A stretch of 64,000 bases of DNA from Acuticoccus sp. MNP-M23 (lineage in GTDB: Bacteria; Pseudomonadota; Alphaproteobacteria; Rhizobiales; Amorphaceae), in the NCBI RefSeq assembly GCF_031195445.1, contig NZ_CP133480.1, forward strand, positions 2,410,501 through 2,474,500, read 5' to 3'. The position numbers and the translations under genes are program-made. The notes beneath the pieces are model-generated. The model was not told the DNA's origin and did not search any database. It was given only the letters and a program-made list of their open reading frames with translations. This document shows, one piece after another, positions 52,584 through 60,952 of the stretch (the first letter of the stretch is position 1; every line of letters begins with the position of its first letter).

Positions 52584-53776
52584 GCTTGCTCCCGCGCCAT
52601 GCGGTTCGGGTTGAGTATGGATTTCGGGTCGAACGCGTTGCGAAGCCGGGTGCTGAGAGCGGCGAGACCAGCGGCAACAGGATGAAAGGTAGGAATTCCT
52701 GCGCGAATGTCCAGCGGTGCGCGCAGCAATGTGGCGTGGCCGCCCACACTATCCACCGCGTTGCGGATCTCTCGTGCCCCGCCGTCGTCCACGGCAGGTG
52801 TTTCGATGAGGAGAAGACCTCCGGCCCAGTCGTAAAGGATGCGGGCGCCGGGGGGCGCTGATGCGGCAATGGCGGGCGCATCGGTCGGGGCCACCGAGCA
52901 GCGCCAGATTACCCCCTTCGTGCCGGCAAAGGGTGCGCCGTCCCGCACCAGCCGCCACAGCGCGGCCGAGGCGTCGCCCTCAAGCTTTGCGCCGACCTTG
53001 CCGGAGAACAGGCGTTCGGCGGCGGCCACGCGGGCTTCGACCGAGGGGCCGAACCCGTCTATCCGCAGAAGCGTTGCGGGGCCGTCGCCATCGAGCGGAA
53101 GCGATCCGGCCACGTCTTCCGGCGCATGGGCGGCCGCCGACACGTCGCACGCAGACCCCATGGCGCGGCTCATGGCGGCGACGGCGTCCGCAATGGTGTG
53201 GCCGGGGAGAACCAGCGTCGTCTCCCGTTCCGGTTTCGGCAGTACCTTCACCGTCATCTGGGTGACGACGGCAAGCGTGCCCCACGAGCCGGCGAGCGCC
53301 CGGGCAAGGTCGTACCCGGTCACGTTCTTGACCACGCGGCCGCCGGCCTTGAACGCCTCGCCACGGCCGGAGACGGCCGCAATTCCGAGCATGTGATCGC
53401 GCACCGCCCCGGCCACCACGCGGCGCGGCCCGGCAAAATTGGTGCCGAAGGTGCCACCGAATGTTGGCGTGCCCGCCGCGCCCAGAAGCGCGGTGTAGTC
53501 CGGCGGCTCGAAGGCGAGCATCTGGCTGGCGCCTTCCAGCGCCTGCGCCACTTCAGCCATGGGGGTGCCGGGGGCAAGGGTGAGCACCAGCTCGTCCGGC
53601 TCGTAGCTGTCGATGCCGCGCACGCCGGAAACGTCCAGCGTATGGCCCACCTGTGACGGGTTGGAGATTGCGCGCTTGGTGCCGCCGCCGACCACCTCCA
53701 GCGGCTCATCGGCATTGGCGGCAAACGCGACGGCGTCCAGCACGCCTTGCGCAGTGTCGGGCGAGAATGTGGACAA
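52580..53776 (-). CDS. glcE: Glycolate oxidase FAD-binding subunit GlcE
   Basis: 398 residues, VAO-type FAD-binding domain: EVVGGGTKRAISNP near residue 24, LVLTLAPGTPMAEVAQALE near residue 64, PTFGGTFGTNFAGPRRVVAGAVRDHMLG near residue 105 and the VKNVTGYDLARALAGSWGTLAVVTQMTVKV segment near residue 150, all characteristic of GlcE. It lacks the full C-terminal catalytic domain of GlcD. Overlaps the membrane-protein gene by 4 bases; 4 bases separate it from the Rap1a-like gene. Confidence 0.95.
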   Translation of the reverse strand: MSTFSPDTAQGVLDAVAFAANADEPLEVVGGGTKRAISNPSQVGHTLDVSGVRGIDSYEPDELVLTLAPGTPMAEVAQALEGASQMLAFEPPDYTALLGAAGTPTFGGTFGTNFAGPRRVVAGAVRDHMLGIAAVSGRGEAFKAGGRVVKNVTGYDLARALAGSWGTLAVVTQMTVKVLPKPERETTLVLPGHTIADAVAAMSRAMGSACDVSAAAHAPEDVAGSLPLDGDGPATLLRIDGFGPSVEARVAAAERLFSGKVGAKLEGDASAALWRLVRDGAPFAGTKGVIWRCSVAPTDAPAIAASAPPGARILYDWAGGLLLIETPAVDDGGAREIRNAVDSVGGHATLLRAPLDIRAGIPTFHPVAAGLAALSTRLRNAFDPKSILNPNRMAREQA

Positions 53777-53780
53777 GGCG

Positions 53781-54317
53781 CTAGTTGCCCGTGCCGGGGG
53801 CAGCGGCGCCTGCCGGTCCTGCCGGGACGGTGGGGGCCGCGGGTTCCGCGGGTGTTGCCGGCAGCGAAGGGGTCCCCGGTTCTGCCGGATCGGCCGCCAC
53901 GGCCTCGGCGTCGTTGGGCGCGCAACTGAAATTGGTTTCGAGGATCAGGTGGAAGACGGCGGCGGTGGGCATCGTGTCGGGGACGCCGCGTTCGATCACC
54001 GTGGTCATCATGTCCATCATTTCCACCAGCGTGACCGGGCGGGGCAGGCAATAAGGCTGCGGATTGCCGTTGGCCACGGCGGCCGTGGTGTAACCCTCGA
54101 TCAGCCCTGCCATGAAACCGAGGCATACAAAGTTGGCATCCGGCCGTGTGCCGCCAGCGTCCGGCCGGGCGTCGCAATTGGCAAGGAAGTTCCCGGCGCG
54201 CTTCAGAAAATCTGTCGCGGGGGCGGGCGTCTGGGCGAACGAGGGGGCCGCAAGGGAGCCGGCGACGACAACGCCGGCGACAAGGGCAGCACGGAGACGG
54301 TCAGCGTACCGGAGCAT
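53781..54317 (-). CDS. Rap1a/Tai-like secreted protein embedded in the glc operon
   Basis: 178 residues, exported. Signal sequence at residues about 8-28 (LRAALVAGVVVAGSLAAPSFA). The core matches the Rap1a/Tai immunity-protein pattern: CLGFMAGLIEGYTTA near residue 65, CLPRPVTLVEMMDMM near residue 89 and a closing HLILETNFSC near residue 123, with cysteines in the expected places, plus an earlier NCDAR. The last 45 residues are Pro/Ala/Gly-rich. Rap1a-type folds protect against type VI amidases but are also found in many unrelated contexts; here it lies between glcD (1 base) and glcE (4 bases). Confidence 0.8.
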   Translation of the reverse strand: MLRYADRLRAALVAGVVVAGSLAAPSFAQTPAPATDFLKRAGNFLANCDARPDAGGTRPDANFVCLGFMAGLIEGYTTAAVANGNPQPYCLPRPVTLVEMMDMMTTVIERGVPDTMPTAAVFHLILETNFSCAPNDAEAVAADPAEPGTPSLPATPAEPAAPTVPAGPAGAAAPGTGN

Positions 54318-55814
54318 CTAGAACCTCGGAATGTCGGGGAAGGGAAGCTGGCCGCGGTGGACGTGCATCCGCGACAGCTCCGAACAGCGGTGCAGCACCG
54401 GGAACACCTTGCCCGGATTGAGGAGGTGCCCGTCGTCGAACGCGCACTTGACGCGCTGCTGCTGCTTCAGGTCGTCCTCGGTGAACATTTCGGGCATCAG
54501 GTCCCGCTTTTCGACGCCGACGCCATGTTCGCCGGTGAGGCATCCGCCCACCTCCACGCAAAGGCGCAGGATGTCGGCGCCGAAGGCTTCGGCACGGTCG
54601 AGCTCGCCGGGGGCGTTGGCGTCGAACAGGATGAGCGGGTGGAGGTTGCCGTCGCCGGCATGAAACACGTTGGCAACGCGAAGGCCGTGCTTTTCGGACA
54701 GCGCCGCCATCCCCTTCAGCACACGCGGCAGCTCGCGCCGCGGAATGGTGCCGTCCATGCACATGTAGTCCGGCGAGATGCGACCTACGGCGGGGAAAGC
54801 GGCCTTGCGCCCGGCCCAGAAGCTGGCCCGTTCCGCCTCGTTCTCCGAAACGCGGATGTGGGTGGCGCCGAACTCCCGTGCAATCGTCTCGACCCGCTCC
54901 AGAAGGTGGTCCACCTCCACCTGCGGCCCGTCCAGCTCCACGATCAGCAGCGCATCCACATCGCGCGGATAGCCGGCGTTGACGAAATCCTCGGCCGCGT
55001 GGATGGCGGGGCGGTCCATCATCTCCATGCCGCCCGGAATGATGCCGGCGGCGATGATGGCGGCAACGCAGCGCCCGGCATCTTCGGTCACCGGAAAGCC
55101 GATGAGGCAGGCGCGTGCGGTTTCCGGCGCCCGCAGGATCCGCACGGTCACCTCGGTGACGACGGCGAGAAGTCCCTCCGAGCCCACCAGAAAGGCCAGC
55201 CAGTCATACCCGGCCTGGTCCAGATGCTTGCCGCCGATGCGCAGCACCTCGCCCTCTATGGTGACAATCTCGAGGCCGAGAATGTTGTTGGTGGTCAGCC
55301 CATATTTTAGGCAGTGCACCCCGCCCGAATTCTCCGCCACGTTGCCGCCGATGGAGCAGGCAATCTGCGAGGAGGGGTCCGGCGCATAATAGAAGCCTTC
55401 GTGCGCCACGGCCTGGGTGATGGACAGGTTCGTGACACCGGGCTGAACGGTGGCGGTGCGGTTGGCAAAGTCGATGTCGAGGATGCGGTTGAAGCGCATC
55501 ATCGACATCAGCACGGCATCGGCCAGCGGCAGCGCCCCGCCGGACAGCGAGGTACCGGCCCCGCGCGGCACCACGCGGATGCCGTTGGCGTGGCAATATC
55601 GGAGGACTGCGGCGACCTGTTCCACCGTTTCGGGCAGGACCACCACAAAGGGCATCTGGCGGTATGCGGTCAGCCCGTCGGTCTCGTAAGCGCGCATGCC
55701 GCTCTCGTCGTCCACCGTGCCCTCCCCGGGCACGATGGCTCTGAGGGCCGCGACAATTTCGGCGCGGCGCACCAGCACGTCGTCTTTGGCCCTGGGCATG
55801 GCGAGGCTGGACAC
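54318..55814 (-). CDS. glcD: Glycolate oxidase flavoprotein subunit GlcD
   Basis: 498 residues from GTG 55814 (E. coli GlcD 499). That start follows GGGGA by 7 bases; the frame to 55916 adds an unlikely extension, and ATG 55799 is a close alternative. FAD-binding motifs: VVPRGAGTSLSGGALP near residue 82, VQPGVTNLSITQAVA, DPSSQIACSIGGNVAENSGG near residue 145, HCLKYGLTTNNI. C-terminal FAD-oxidase domain with NVFHAGDGNLHP near residue 400 and GEHGVGVEKR near residue 443. Oxidises glycolate to glyoxylate with GlcE and GlcF. First gene of the glc operon; no GlcC regulator is adjacent. Confidence 0.96.
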   Translation of the reverse strand: MSSLAMPRAKDDVLVRRAEIVAALRAIVPGEGTVDDESGMRAYETDGLTAYRQMPFVVVLPETVEQVAAVLRYCHANGIRVVPRGAGTSLSGGALPLADAVLMSMMRFNRILDIDFANRTATVQPGVTNLSITQAVAHEGFYYAPDPSSQIACSIGGNVAENSGGVHCLKYGLTTNNILGLEIVTIEGEVLRIGGKHLDQAGYDWLAFLVGSEGLLAVVTEVTVRILRAPETARACLIGFPVTEDAGRCVAAIIAAGIIPGGMEMMDRPAIHAAEDFVNAGYPRDVDALLIVELDGPQVEVDHLLERVETIAREFGATHIRVSENEAERASFWAGRKAAFPAVGRISPDYMCMDGTIPRRELPRVLKGMAALSEKHGLRVANVFHAGDGNLHPLILFDANAPGELDRAEAFGADILRLCVEVGGCLTGEHGVGVEKRDLMPEMFTEDDLKQQQRVKCAFDDGHLLNPGKVFPVLHRCSELSRMHVHRGQLPFPDIPRF

Positions 55815-56053
55815 GTTTTCATCCCCAAAATGATTTTGTTTGCGGGCAGGCTGGCGTGCTGCGTCATATAATTCAAGCCGCCCGGTCTCGTTTATCCAGC
55901 CGGCGCGGTGCGTCATCGCCGCGTGCGGGGCTGACGCTTGCGTGAGCCAGAGGTTGGCGGCGCTGCGTGACCCGGATTTCTTGCCTTCCCGGCAAGGGGC
56001 ACTTAGACAAACGGCAGCCGTGACGCGTGTGACTGCAAACCCAAGAGGACCCG

Positions 56054-56215
56054 ATGGCCCAGCCAGTCTATCAGACCACCGATCCCGACGCGGAACCGCC
56101 CCGCACGACGATCGAAGAACATCAGCAGACCTATGACGGTTTCATTTCGTTGACGAAATGGAGCACCATCTGCATTGCACTGTTGCTCATCGGCATGGCA
56201 GTCTTTCTGGTATGA
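56054..56215 (+). CDS. aa3-type cytochrome c oxidase subunit IV (bacterial)
   Basis: 53 residues (MAQPVYQTTDPDAEPPRTTI then EEHQQTYDGFISLTKW and one membrane helix TICIALLLIGMAVFLV). EEHQxTYxGFxxLTKW before a single helix is the mark of the bacterial aa3 oxidase subunit IV family, a small accessory subunit of unclear function. ATG 56054 has AGAGGA upstream. It lies 31 bases before pntA, a pairing often seen in alphaproteobacteria far from the main oxidase genes. Confidence 0.9.
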   Translation: MAQPVYQTTDPDAEPPRTTIEEHQQTYDGFISLTKWSTICIALLLIGMAVFLV

Positions 56216-56246
56216 AAATAGACAGCCTTCGCCGCCGGGGTCATTC

Positions 56247-57407
56247 GTGAAGATAGCCGTACCTGCCGAGACCGACGATTCGCGCGTCGCCGCGACACCT
56301 GACGTCGTCAAACGCTACGTGACCCTTGGGGCGACGGTTGCCGTTGCCAGCGGCGCGGGCGCCGATGCCCGCGTCACCGACGCTGCCTACAAGGATGCCG
56401 GCGCCGAGATCGCGCCCTCCAGCGTCGACGCCGTGAAGGACGCCGACATCGTGCTGGTGGTCCGCCGCCCTCCGCCGGACGTGCTGGCCGCCATGAAGAA
56501 GGGCGCCATCGTGATCGGCGCGCTCGACCCGTTCGGCGACCGTGACGGGCTGAAGGCCATGGCGGACGCCGGCGTCGCCGCCGTTGCCATGGAGCTGATG
56601 CCGCGCATCACCCGCGCCCAGTCGATGGACATCCTGTCCAGCCAGGCAAACCTTGCCGGCTATCAGGCGGTGATCGACGCGGCCGCAGTTTTCGATCGCG
56701 CGTTTCCGATGATGATGACGGCCGCCGGCACCGTGCCCGCGGCCAAGGTTTTCGTCATGGGCGCGGGTGTTGCCGGCCTCCAGGCTATCGCCACCGCCCG
56801 CCGCCTCGGCGCCGCCGTTTCGGCGACCGACGTTCGCCCCGCTGCCAAGGAACAGGTCGCCTCGCTGGGCGCCAAGTTCGTCGCGGTGGAGAACGACGAG
56901 TTCAAGGCTGCGGAAGATGCCGGCGGCTACGCCAAGGAAATGTCGGACGATTACAAGCGCCAGCAGGCCGAGCTCGTGGCTGCGCACGTGGCCAAGCAGG
57001 ACATCGTCATCACCACGGCGCTGATCCCCGGCCGCCCGGCGCCAAAGCTGGTTTCGGCCGACATGGTGAAGTCCATGCAGCCGGGTTCGATCCTCGTCGA
57101 CCTTGCGGTGGAGCGCGGCGGCAACGTCGAGGGCTCCAAAGAGGGTGAAGTGGTTGAGGTCGGGTCGGTGAAGATCATCGGCCACGCCAATGTTGCGGGC
57201 CGCATCCCCAACACCGCTTCGCTTCTCTACGCCAAGAACCTCTACACCTTTGTGGATACGGTACTCATCAACAAGGAAACCAAGGCGCTGGAGCCAAAGT
57301 GGGACGACGAGGTCGTCACCTCCACGCTGCTGACGCGCGATGGTGCCCTGGCGCATCCGAAGTTCGGTGGCCCCGCCGAGAAGCCCGCCGCGCAAACCGC
57401 TGCCTGA
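56247..57407 (+). CDS. pntA: Proton-translocating NAD(P) transhydrogenase, alpha subunit part 1 (NAD-binding, dI)
   Basis: 386 residues, the cytosolic NAD(H)-binding domain. GTG 56247 starts exactly at the conserved [10 protein letters not shown]; the open frame back to 56175 shadows the oxidase subunit. [20 protein letters not shown] near residue 120 and the Rossmann motif [13 protein letters not shown] near residue 172 are typical. The membrane helices normally fused in E. coli PntA are encoded by the next gene, as in Rhodospirillum rubrum. Confidence 0.96.
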   Translation: MKIAVPAETDDSRVAATPDVVKRYVTLGATVAVASGAGADARVTDAAYKDAGAEIAPSSVDAVKDADIVLVVRRPPPDVLAAMKKGAIVIGALDPFGDRDGLKAMADAGVAAVAMELMPRITRAQSMDILSSQANLAGYQAVIDAAAVFDRAFPMMMTAAGTVPAAKVFVMGAGVAGLQAIATARRLGAAVSATDVRPAAKEQVASLGAKFVAVENDEFKAAEDAGGYAKEMSDDYKRQQAELVAAHVAKQDIVITTALIPGRPAPKLVSADMVKSMQPGSILVDLAVERGGNVEGSKEGEVVEVGSVKIIGHANVAGRIPNTASLLYAKNLYTFVDTVLINKETKALEPKWDDEVVTSTLLTRDGALAHPKFGGPAEKPAAQTAA

Positions 57408-57417
57408 GGAAACCCAG

Positions 57418-57831
57418 ATGCAACAATTCGCACAGGCCGCGACCACCGCGCCGGACACGCACTCGACCGTGGACAGCGTCGTCGTCGCCGCAGACAGCGC
57501 CGCCGAGGCGGTCGCCTACGCGTCCGGCGGTGCCATCGACCCCACCATATATCGCCTGGCTATCTTCGTGCTTGCGATCTTCGTCGGCTACTACGTGGTC
57601 TGGTCGGTCACCCCCGCTCTGCACACCCCGCTGATGAGCGTCACCAACGCCATCTCCTCGGTGATCGTGGTGGGTGCGCTGCTCGCCACCGGCGTCTCGT
57701 TCGCTGACGCGGAAGGGGCGGTCTGGGCCAAGATCTTCGGCTTCATCGGTCTGGTTCTGGCGAGCGTGAACATCTTCGGCGGCTTCCTCGTCACCCAGCG
57801 CATGCTGGCGATGTACAAGAAGAAGAAGTGA
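57418..57831 (+). CDS. pntAB: NAD(P) transhydrogenase alpha subunit part 2 (membrane, dII)
   Basis: 137 residues. A 45-residue polar N-terminus precedes four helices: [40 protein letters not shown], and two in [52 protein letters not shown] is the family core. It forms the proton channel together with PntB. 10 bases after pntA, with GAGGAAA upstream. Confidence 0.95.
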   Translation: MQQFAQAATTAPDTHSTVDSVVVAADSAAEAVAYASGGAIDPTIYRLAIFVLAIFVGYYVVWSVTPALHTPLMSVTNAISSVIVVGALLATGVSFADAEGAVWAKIFGFIGLVLASVNIFGGFLVTQRMLAMYKKKK

Positions 57832-57937
57832 GCGTGGCTCTCATCTTTCGCACCGAAATCGTAGACGGCGCAGCTTGCCCGTGCCTTGCGCCCATGACTT
57901 CGGGAGCCGGCGCGCTCCCCAATAAACACGGAATGAC

Positions 57938-59347
57938 ATGATGAGCGCCAACCTCGCAGCCATTCTCTACCTCGTCTCGGGGGTGCTGTTCATTCTGGCG
58001 CTCCGCGGCCTCAGCCACCCGGTCACCTCCCGCCAGGGCAATGCCTTCGGCATGATCGGCATGACTATCGCGGTCATCACCACGCTGTGGGCCGGGGCGC
58101 CGGACATCACGGGCTGGATCCTCATCGTGCTGGGCCTGGGCGTCGGCGGGGCGGTGGGTGCCGTCATCGCCAAGCGCATCCCGATGACCGCGATGCCGCA
58201 ACTTGTCGCCGCCTTCCACTCCCTCGTCGGCCTTGCCGCGGTGTTTGTCGCCGCTGGTGCGCTTTATGCGCCGGAAGCCTTCAACATCGGGACGCCCGAG
58301 CACATCAAGACGCTGTCGCTGATCGAAATGGCGATCGGCGTCGCGGTGGGCGCACTCACCTTTACCGGCTCGGTGATCGCATTCGCCAAGCTCGACGGGC
58401 GGATGTCGGGCAAGCCGATCATGCTGCCGGGCCGCCACATCCTCAACGCGGCAATCTTCATCCTCCTCATCGTGCTTGTGGTGATGTTCGTGCAGGCCGA
58501 TGGCGCACCGCTGGAGCAGCGGCTTCTCTTCTGGGGTGTGGCGCTGGTCGCGCTGGTGCTGGGCGGCCTGCTCATCATCCCCATCGGCGGGGCGGACATG
58601 CCCGTCGTGGTGTCGATGCTCAACTCCTATTCGGGTTGGGCGGCGGCCGGCATCGGCTTCACGCTCGGCAACACGGCGCTGATCATCACCGGCGCGCTGG
58701 TCGGCTCGTCGGGCGCGATCCTCTCCTACATCATGTGCAAGGCGATGAACCGCTCGTTCATCTCCGTCATCCTCGGCGGCTTCGGCGGCGAGAGCGCCGG
58801 CCCGGCGGACGACCTTGGCGACCGCACGGTCAAGATCGGCTCGGCCGAAGATGCTGCGTACCTGATGAAGAACGCCGGCTCGGTCATCATCGTCCCCGGC
58901 TACGGCATGGCGGTGGCGCAGGCCCAGCACGCGCTCCGCGAAATGGCGGATACGCTGAAGAAAGAGGGCGTGGACGTGAAATACGCCATCCACCCCGTGG
59001 CAGGCCGCATGCCCGGCCACATGAACGTGCTGCTGGCCGAAGCGCAGGTCCCCTACGAGGATGTGCACGAGCTGGAAGACATCAACTCTGACTTTACCCA
59101 GACCGACGTGGCCTTCGTGATCGGCGCCAACGACGTGACCAACCCCGCCGCGCGCGACGACCCGTCCTCGCCGATCTACGGGATGCCGATCCTGGACGTC
59201 GACAAGGCGAAGACGGTGCTCTTCTCCAAGCGCTCGCTGGGTTCGGGTTATGCCGGCATCGACAACACGCTGTTCTACAAGGACAACAACATGATGCTGT
59301 TCGGCGATGCCAAGAAGATGGTCGAAGAGATCGTGAAGGCGCTCTAG
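57938..59347 (+). CDS. pntB: NAD(P) transhydrogenase beta subunit
   Basis: 469 residues: about nine helices (residues 1-265) then the NADP-binding domain dIII. GMIGMTIAVITT, AAFHSLVGLAAVFVA (conserved proton-path His) near residue 90, MPVVVSMLNSYSGWAAAGIGF near residue 222, VPGYGMAVAQAQH near residue 323, HPVAGRMPGHMNVLLAEA near residue 350 and VIGANDVTNPAAR near residue 388 are all intact. ATG 57938 is followed by another ATG. It makes NADPH at the cost of the proton gradient. A terminator follows. Confidence 0.97.
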   Translation: MMSANLAAILYLVSGVLFILALRGLSHPVTSRQGNAFGMIGMTIAVITTLWAGAPDITGWILIVLGLGVGGAVGAVIAKRIPMTAMPQLVAAFHSLVGLAAVFVAAGALYAPEAFNIGTPEHIKTLSLIEMAIGVAVGALTFTGSVIAFAKLDGRMSGKPIMLPGRHILNAAIFILLIVLVVMFVQADGAPLEQRLLFWGVALVALVLGGLLIIPIGGADMPVVVSMLNSYSGWAAAGIGFTLGNTALIITGALVGSSGAILSYIMCKAMNRSFISVILGGFGGESAGPADDLGDRTVKIGSAEDAAYLMKNAGSVIIVPGYGMAVAQAQHALREMADTLKKEGVDVKYAIHPVAGRMPGHMNVLLAEAQVPYEDVHELEDINSDFTQTDVAFVIGANDVTNPAARDDPSSPIYGMPILDVDKAKTVLFSKRSLGSGYAGIDNTLFYKDNNMMLFGDAKKMVEEIVKAL

Positions 59348-59388
59348 CCGCCGTTACCACCGCGCCCGGCCAATGGACCGGGCCTATG

Positions 59389-59419
59389 AAAAAGCGGCAC
59401 CCCGGGTGCCGCTTTTTTT
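59389..59419. terminator. Bidirectional rho-independent terminator after pntB
   Basis: AAAAAGCGGCACCC pairs with GGGTGCCGCTTTTT, followed by further T. It separates the convergent pntB and GH8 genes. Confidence 0.94.
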
Positions 59420-59434
59420 GTGCGTGCGGCCTGG

Positions 59435-60607
59435 TCAGCGCATCCGGAAGGCGGCACTGCTGGCGACAGCGTAGGAGACATGGACGGGCGCCGAAGGGGC
59501 GACGGCGGGGGCGCCCTGCGTGCAGTGCGGATAATGCTCGCGGGCGGCCGACAGGGTCATGAGGTGCAGCGCGGAGGCGAAGTAGGTGGTGGTGCGGAAC
59601 TGCTGCAGCGCGGCGGGTATCGGCACGTTGCGGGTGGCACAGGCGGCAAGGGCAGCAATGGCGCGGTAGCCGCTGTCGTTCATGTCGGTGTCCGTGCGGG
59701 TCTTGCCAAGGTCGACGTCCTTGGGGATGCGGTTGCCTTCAATGTTCCAGGCACGGTCGAACGGGGCGACATAGCGGGTGGGCACACGGCCGCCAAGCAT
59801 CATGTAGAGCGGGATGCGCACGGCATCGTAGGAGGATTTCTTGGGCATCCGATGGCGCTGGCCCATGGCGCCGGTGCGGGTGACGGAAACCCAGTCGGGC
59901 GCAACGCGGTGGCCGGTGTGCATGGCCTGCTCGGTGAGCTGCAGGCCGCTCTGCCATGCCTCGAAAAAGGGGTAGTCGTCGTTGACCTGTGAGAACAGGA
60001 GCAGCGCGCCGTAGACGAAGTAGGAGAGGTTGACCACCTGCCCGTCAGTCTGGTCGAACCCGGCAGCGCCAGGGCGCACCAGAACATGCGCACCGTTGCG
60101 CACCAGAAGGAGGCGGCCGATGTCGTCGATGATGGGGGTCGCGAGGGCGAGATAGCGGCCATCATTCCACTTCAGCGCGGCTTGCACGAGGCTGTAGGCA
60201 ATCATGATGTCGCCATCGGTGGCGTTGTTGGTGTCGGTCACGCGGCCAGCGCCGCGGGGGTCGTAGAGCCAGCCGGACAGATGATCCTTGCGTGCGCGCA
60301 GGGACCGCAGGGTAAAGCTTGCAATCCGCTCGAAGGCGTCGCGGTCATCGGCCTTCACCGCCAGAATCATGCCGTAGCCCTGGCCTTCGCTGTGGGTGAG
60401 GCCGCCTTTCTCGATATCGACGATCCGGCCATCGGAGGCCATGTAGCGCTGCTTGAAGGCGTCCCACTCATGGGCGAAGAGCGTTGTCGGAACCGAGCTG
60501 GCGGATGCAGGCTGCGCCACGGATGGCGCCGTCATCAGCGACGCCGCAGTCATGCAGGTTGCTGTCAGGACGTTGCGGAAGAAGCGGCGAACATTCGCAT
60601 TGAGCAT
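59435..60607 (-). CDS. Glycoside hydrolase family 8 endoglucanase (BcsZ-like)
   Basis: 390 residues, exported; signal peptide over residues about 8-31 (NVLTATCMTAASLMTAPSVA). GH8 catalytic acid Glu74 in THSEGQGYGM, and the base region TDTNNATDGDIMIAYSL (Asp131/133). FGKTRT-like end segments and RVAPDWVSV are also seen. BcsZ enzymes cut beta-1,4-glucan in the periplasm during cellulose synthesis. Here no bcs genes are adjacent; the neighbour is opgH/opgG. It follows opgH after a terminator and 345 bases, so it is a separate unit. It might trim a periplasmic glucan. Confidence 0.9.
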   Translation of the reverse strand: MLNANVRRFFRNVLTATCMTAASLMTAPSVAQPASASSVPTTLFAHEWDAFKQRYMASDGRIVDIEKGGLTHSEGQGYGMILAVKADDRDAFERIASFTLRSLRARKDHLSGWLYDPRGAGRVTDTNNATDGDIMIAYSLVQAALKWNDGRYLALATPIIDDIGRLLLVRNGAHVLVRPGAAGFDQTDGQVVNLSYFVYGALLLFSQVNDDYPFFEAWQSGLQLTEQAMHTGHRVAPDWVSVTRTGAMGQRHRMPKKSSYDAVRIPLYMMLGGRVPTRYVAPFDRAWNIEGNRIPKDVDLGKTRTDTDMNDSGYRAIAALAACATRNVPIPAALQQFRTTTYFASALHLMTLSAAREHYPHCTQGAPAVAPSAPVHVSYAVASSAAFRMR

Positions 60608-60952
60608 TTGCGCATCCCATCATGTCTGGCAGGAGGGAAATGCGGTCTGTCAATATTCGATGCTTAGATTAGCCGTTCCTTGAGGGTAAAGCAGGTAAAA
60701 GAGTTTCGTTTGTCTGTAAAAGATGTGTTCGGGCGGATTTTTTTTGCGTATCAATTACTGTTCATAAAATAAATACAACGCTTCAGTGGACGGGTTTTTG
60801 TAGGGGATTTGCCCGGCCGAAGCGGCGACAATGGGTAATCCGAAAACATCAAGCGACCGTTGGACTGGCGGTCGCTTGATGTCGGGTTCGGGCCGAAGTG
60901 GAGGAGACGCGCTGGTCCGGCTTTCCGCTGCGGGAGCGGTGCCGGGCTCCGG
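60608..60952. other. 345-base AT-richer spacer between opgH and the GH8 gene
   Basis: Holds the opgH terminator (60843-60881) and, nearer the GH8 gene, an AT-rich stretch (60660-60775) with a run of eight T at about 60739-60746 and AAATAAAT. This is the likely GH8 promoter region, but no clear -35/-10 pair stands out. No gene seen. Confidence 0.5.
60843..60881 (-). terminator. Rho-independent terminator of opgH
   Basis: CATCAAGCGACCG (60847-60859) and CGGTCGCTTGATG (60869-60881), perfect 13-bp stem with a 9-base loop; on the minus strand TTTTCGG follows. It ends the opgGH transcript. Confidence 0.85.

Noticed and set aside
53781-54317. Rap1a-like protein as part of a type VI secretion immunity pair
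   Set aside because: No effector amidase or type VI gene is nearby and it is embedded in the glc operon, so an immunity role is not supported.
60736-60750. Run of eight T considered as a terminator
   Set aside because: No stem precedes it on either strand; more likely part of an AT-rich promoter region.
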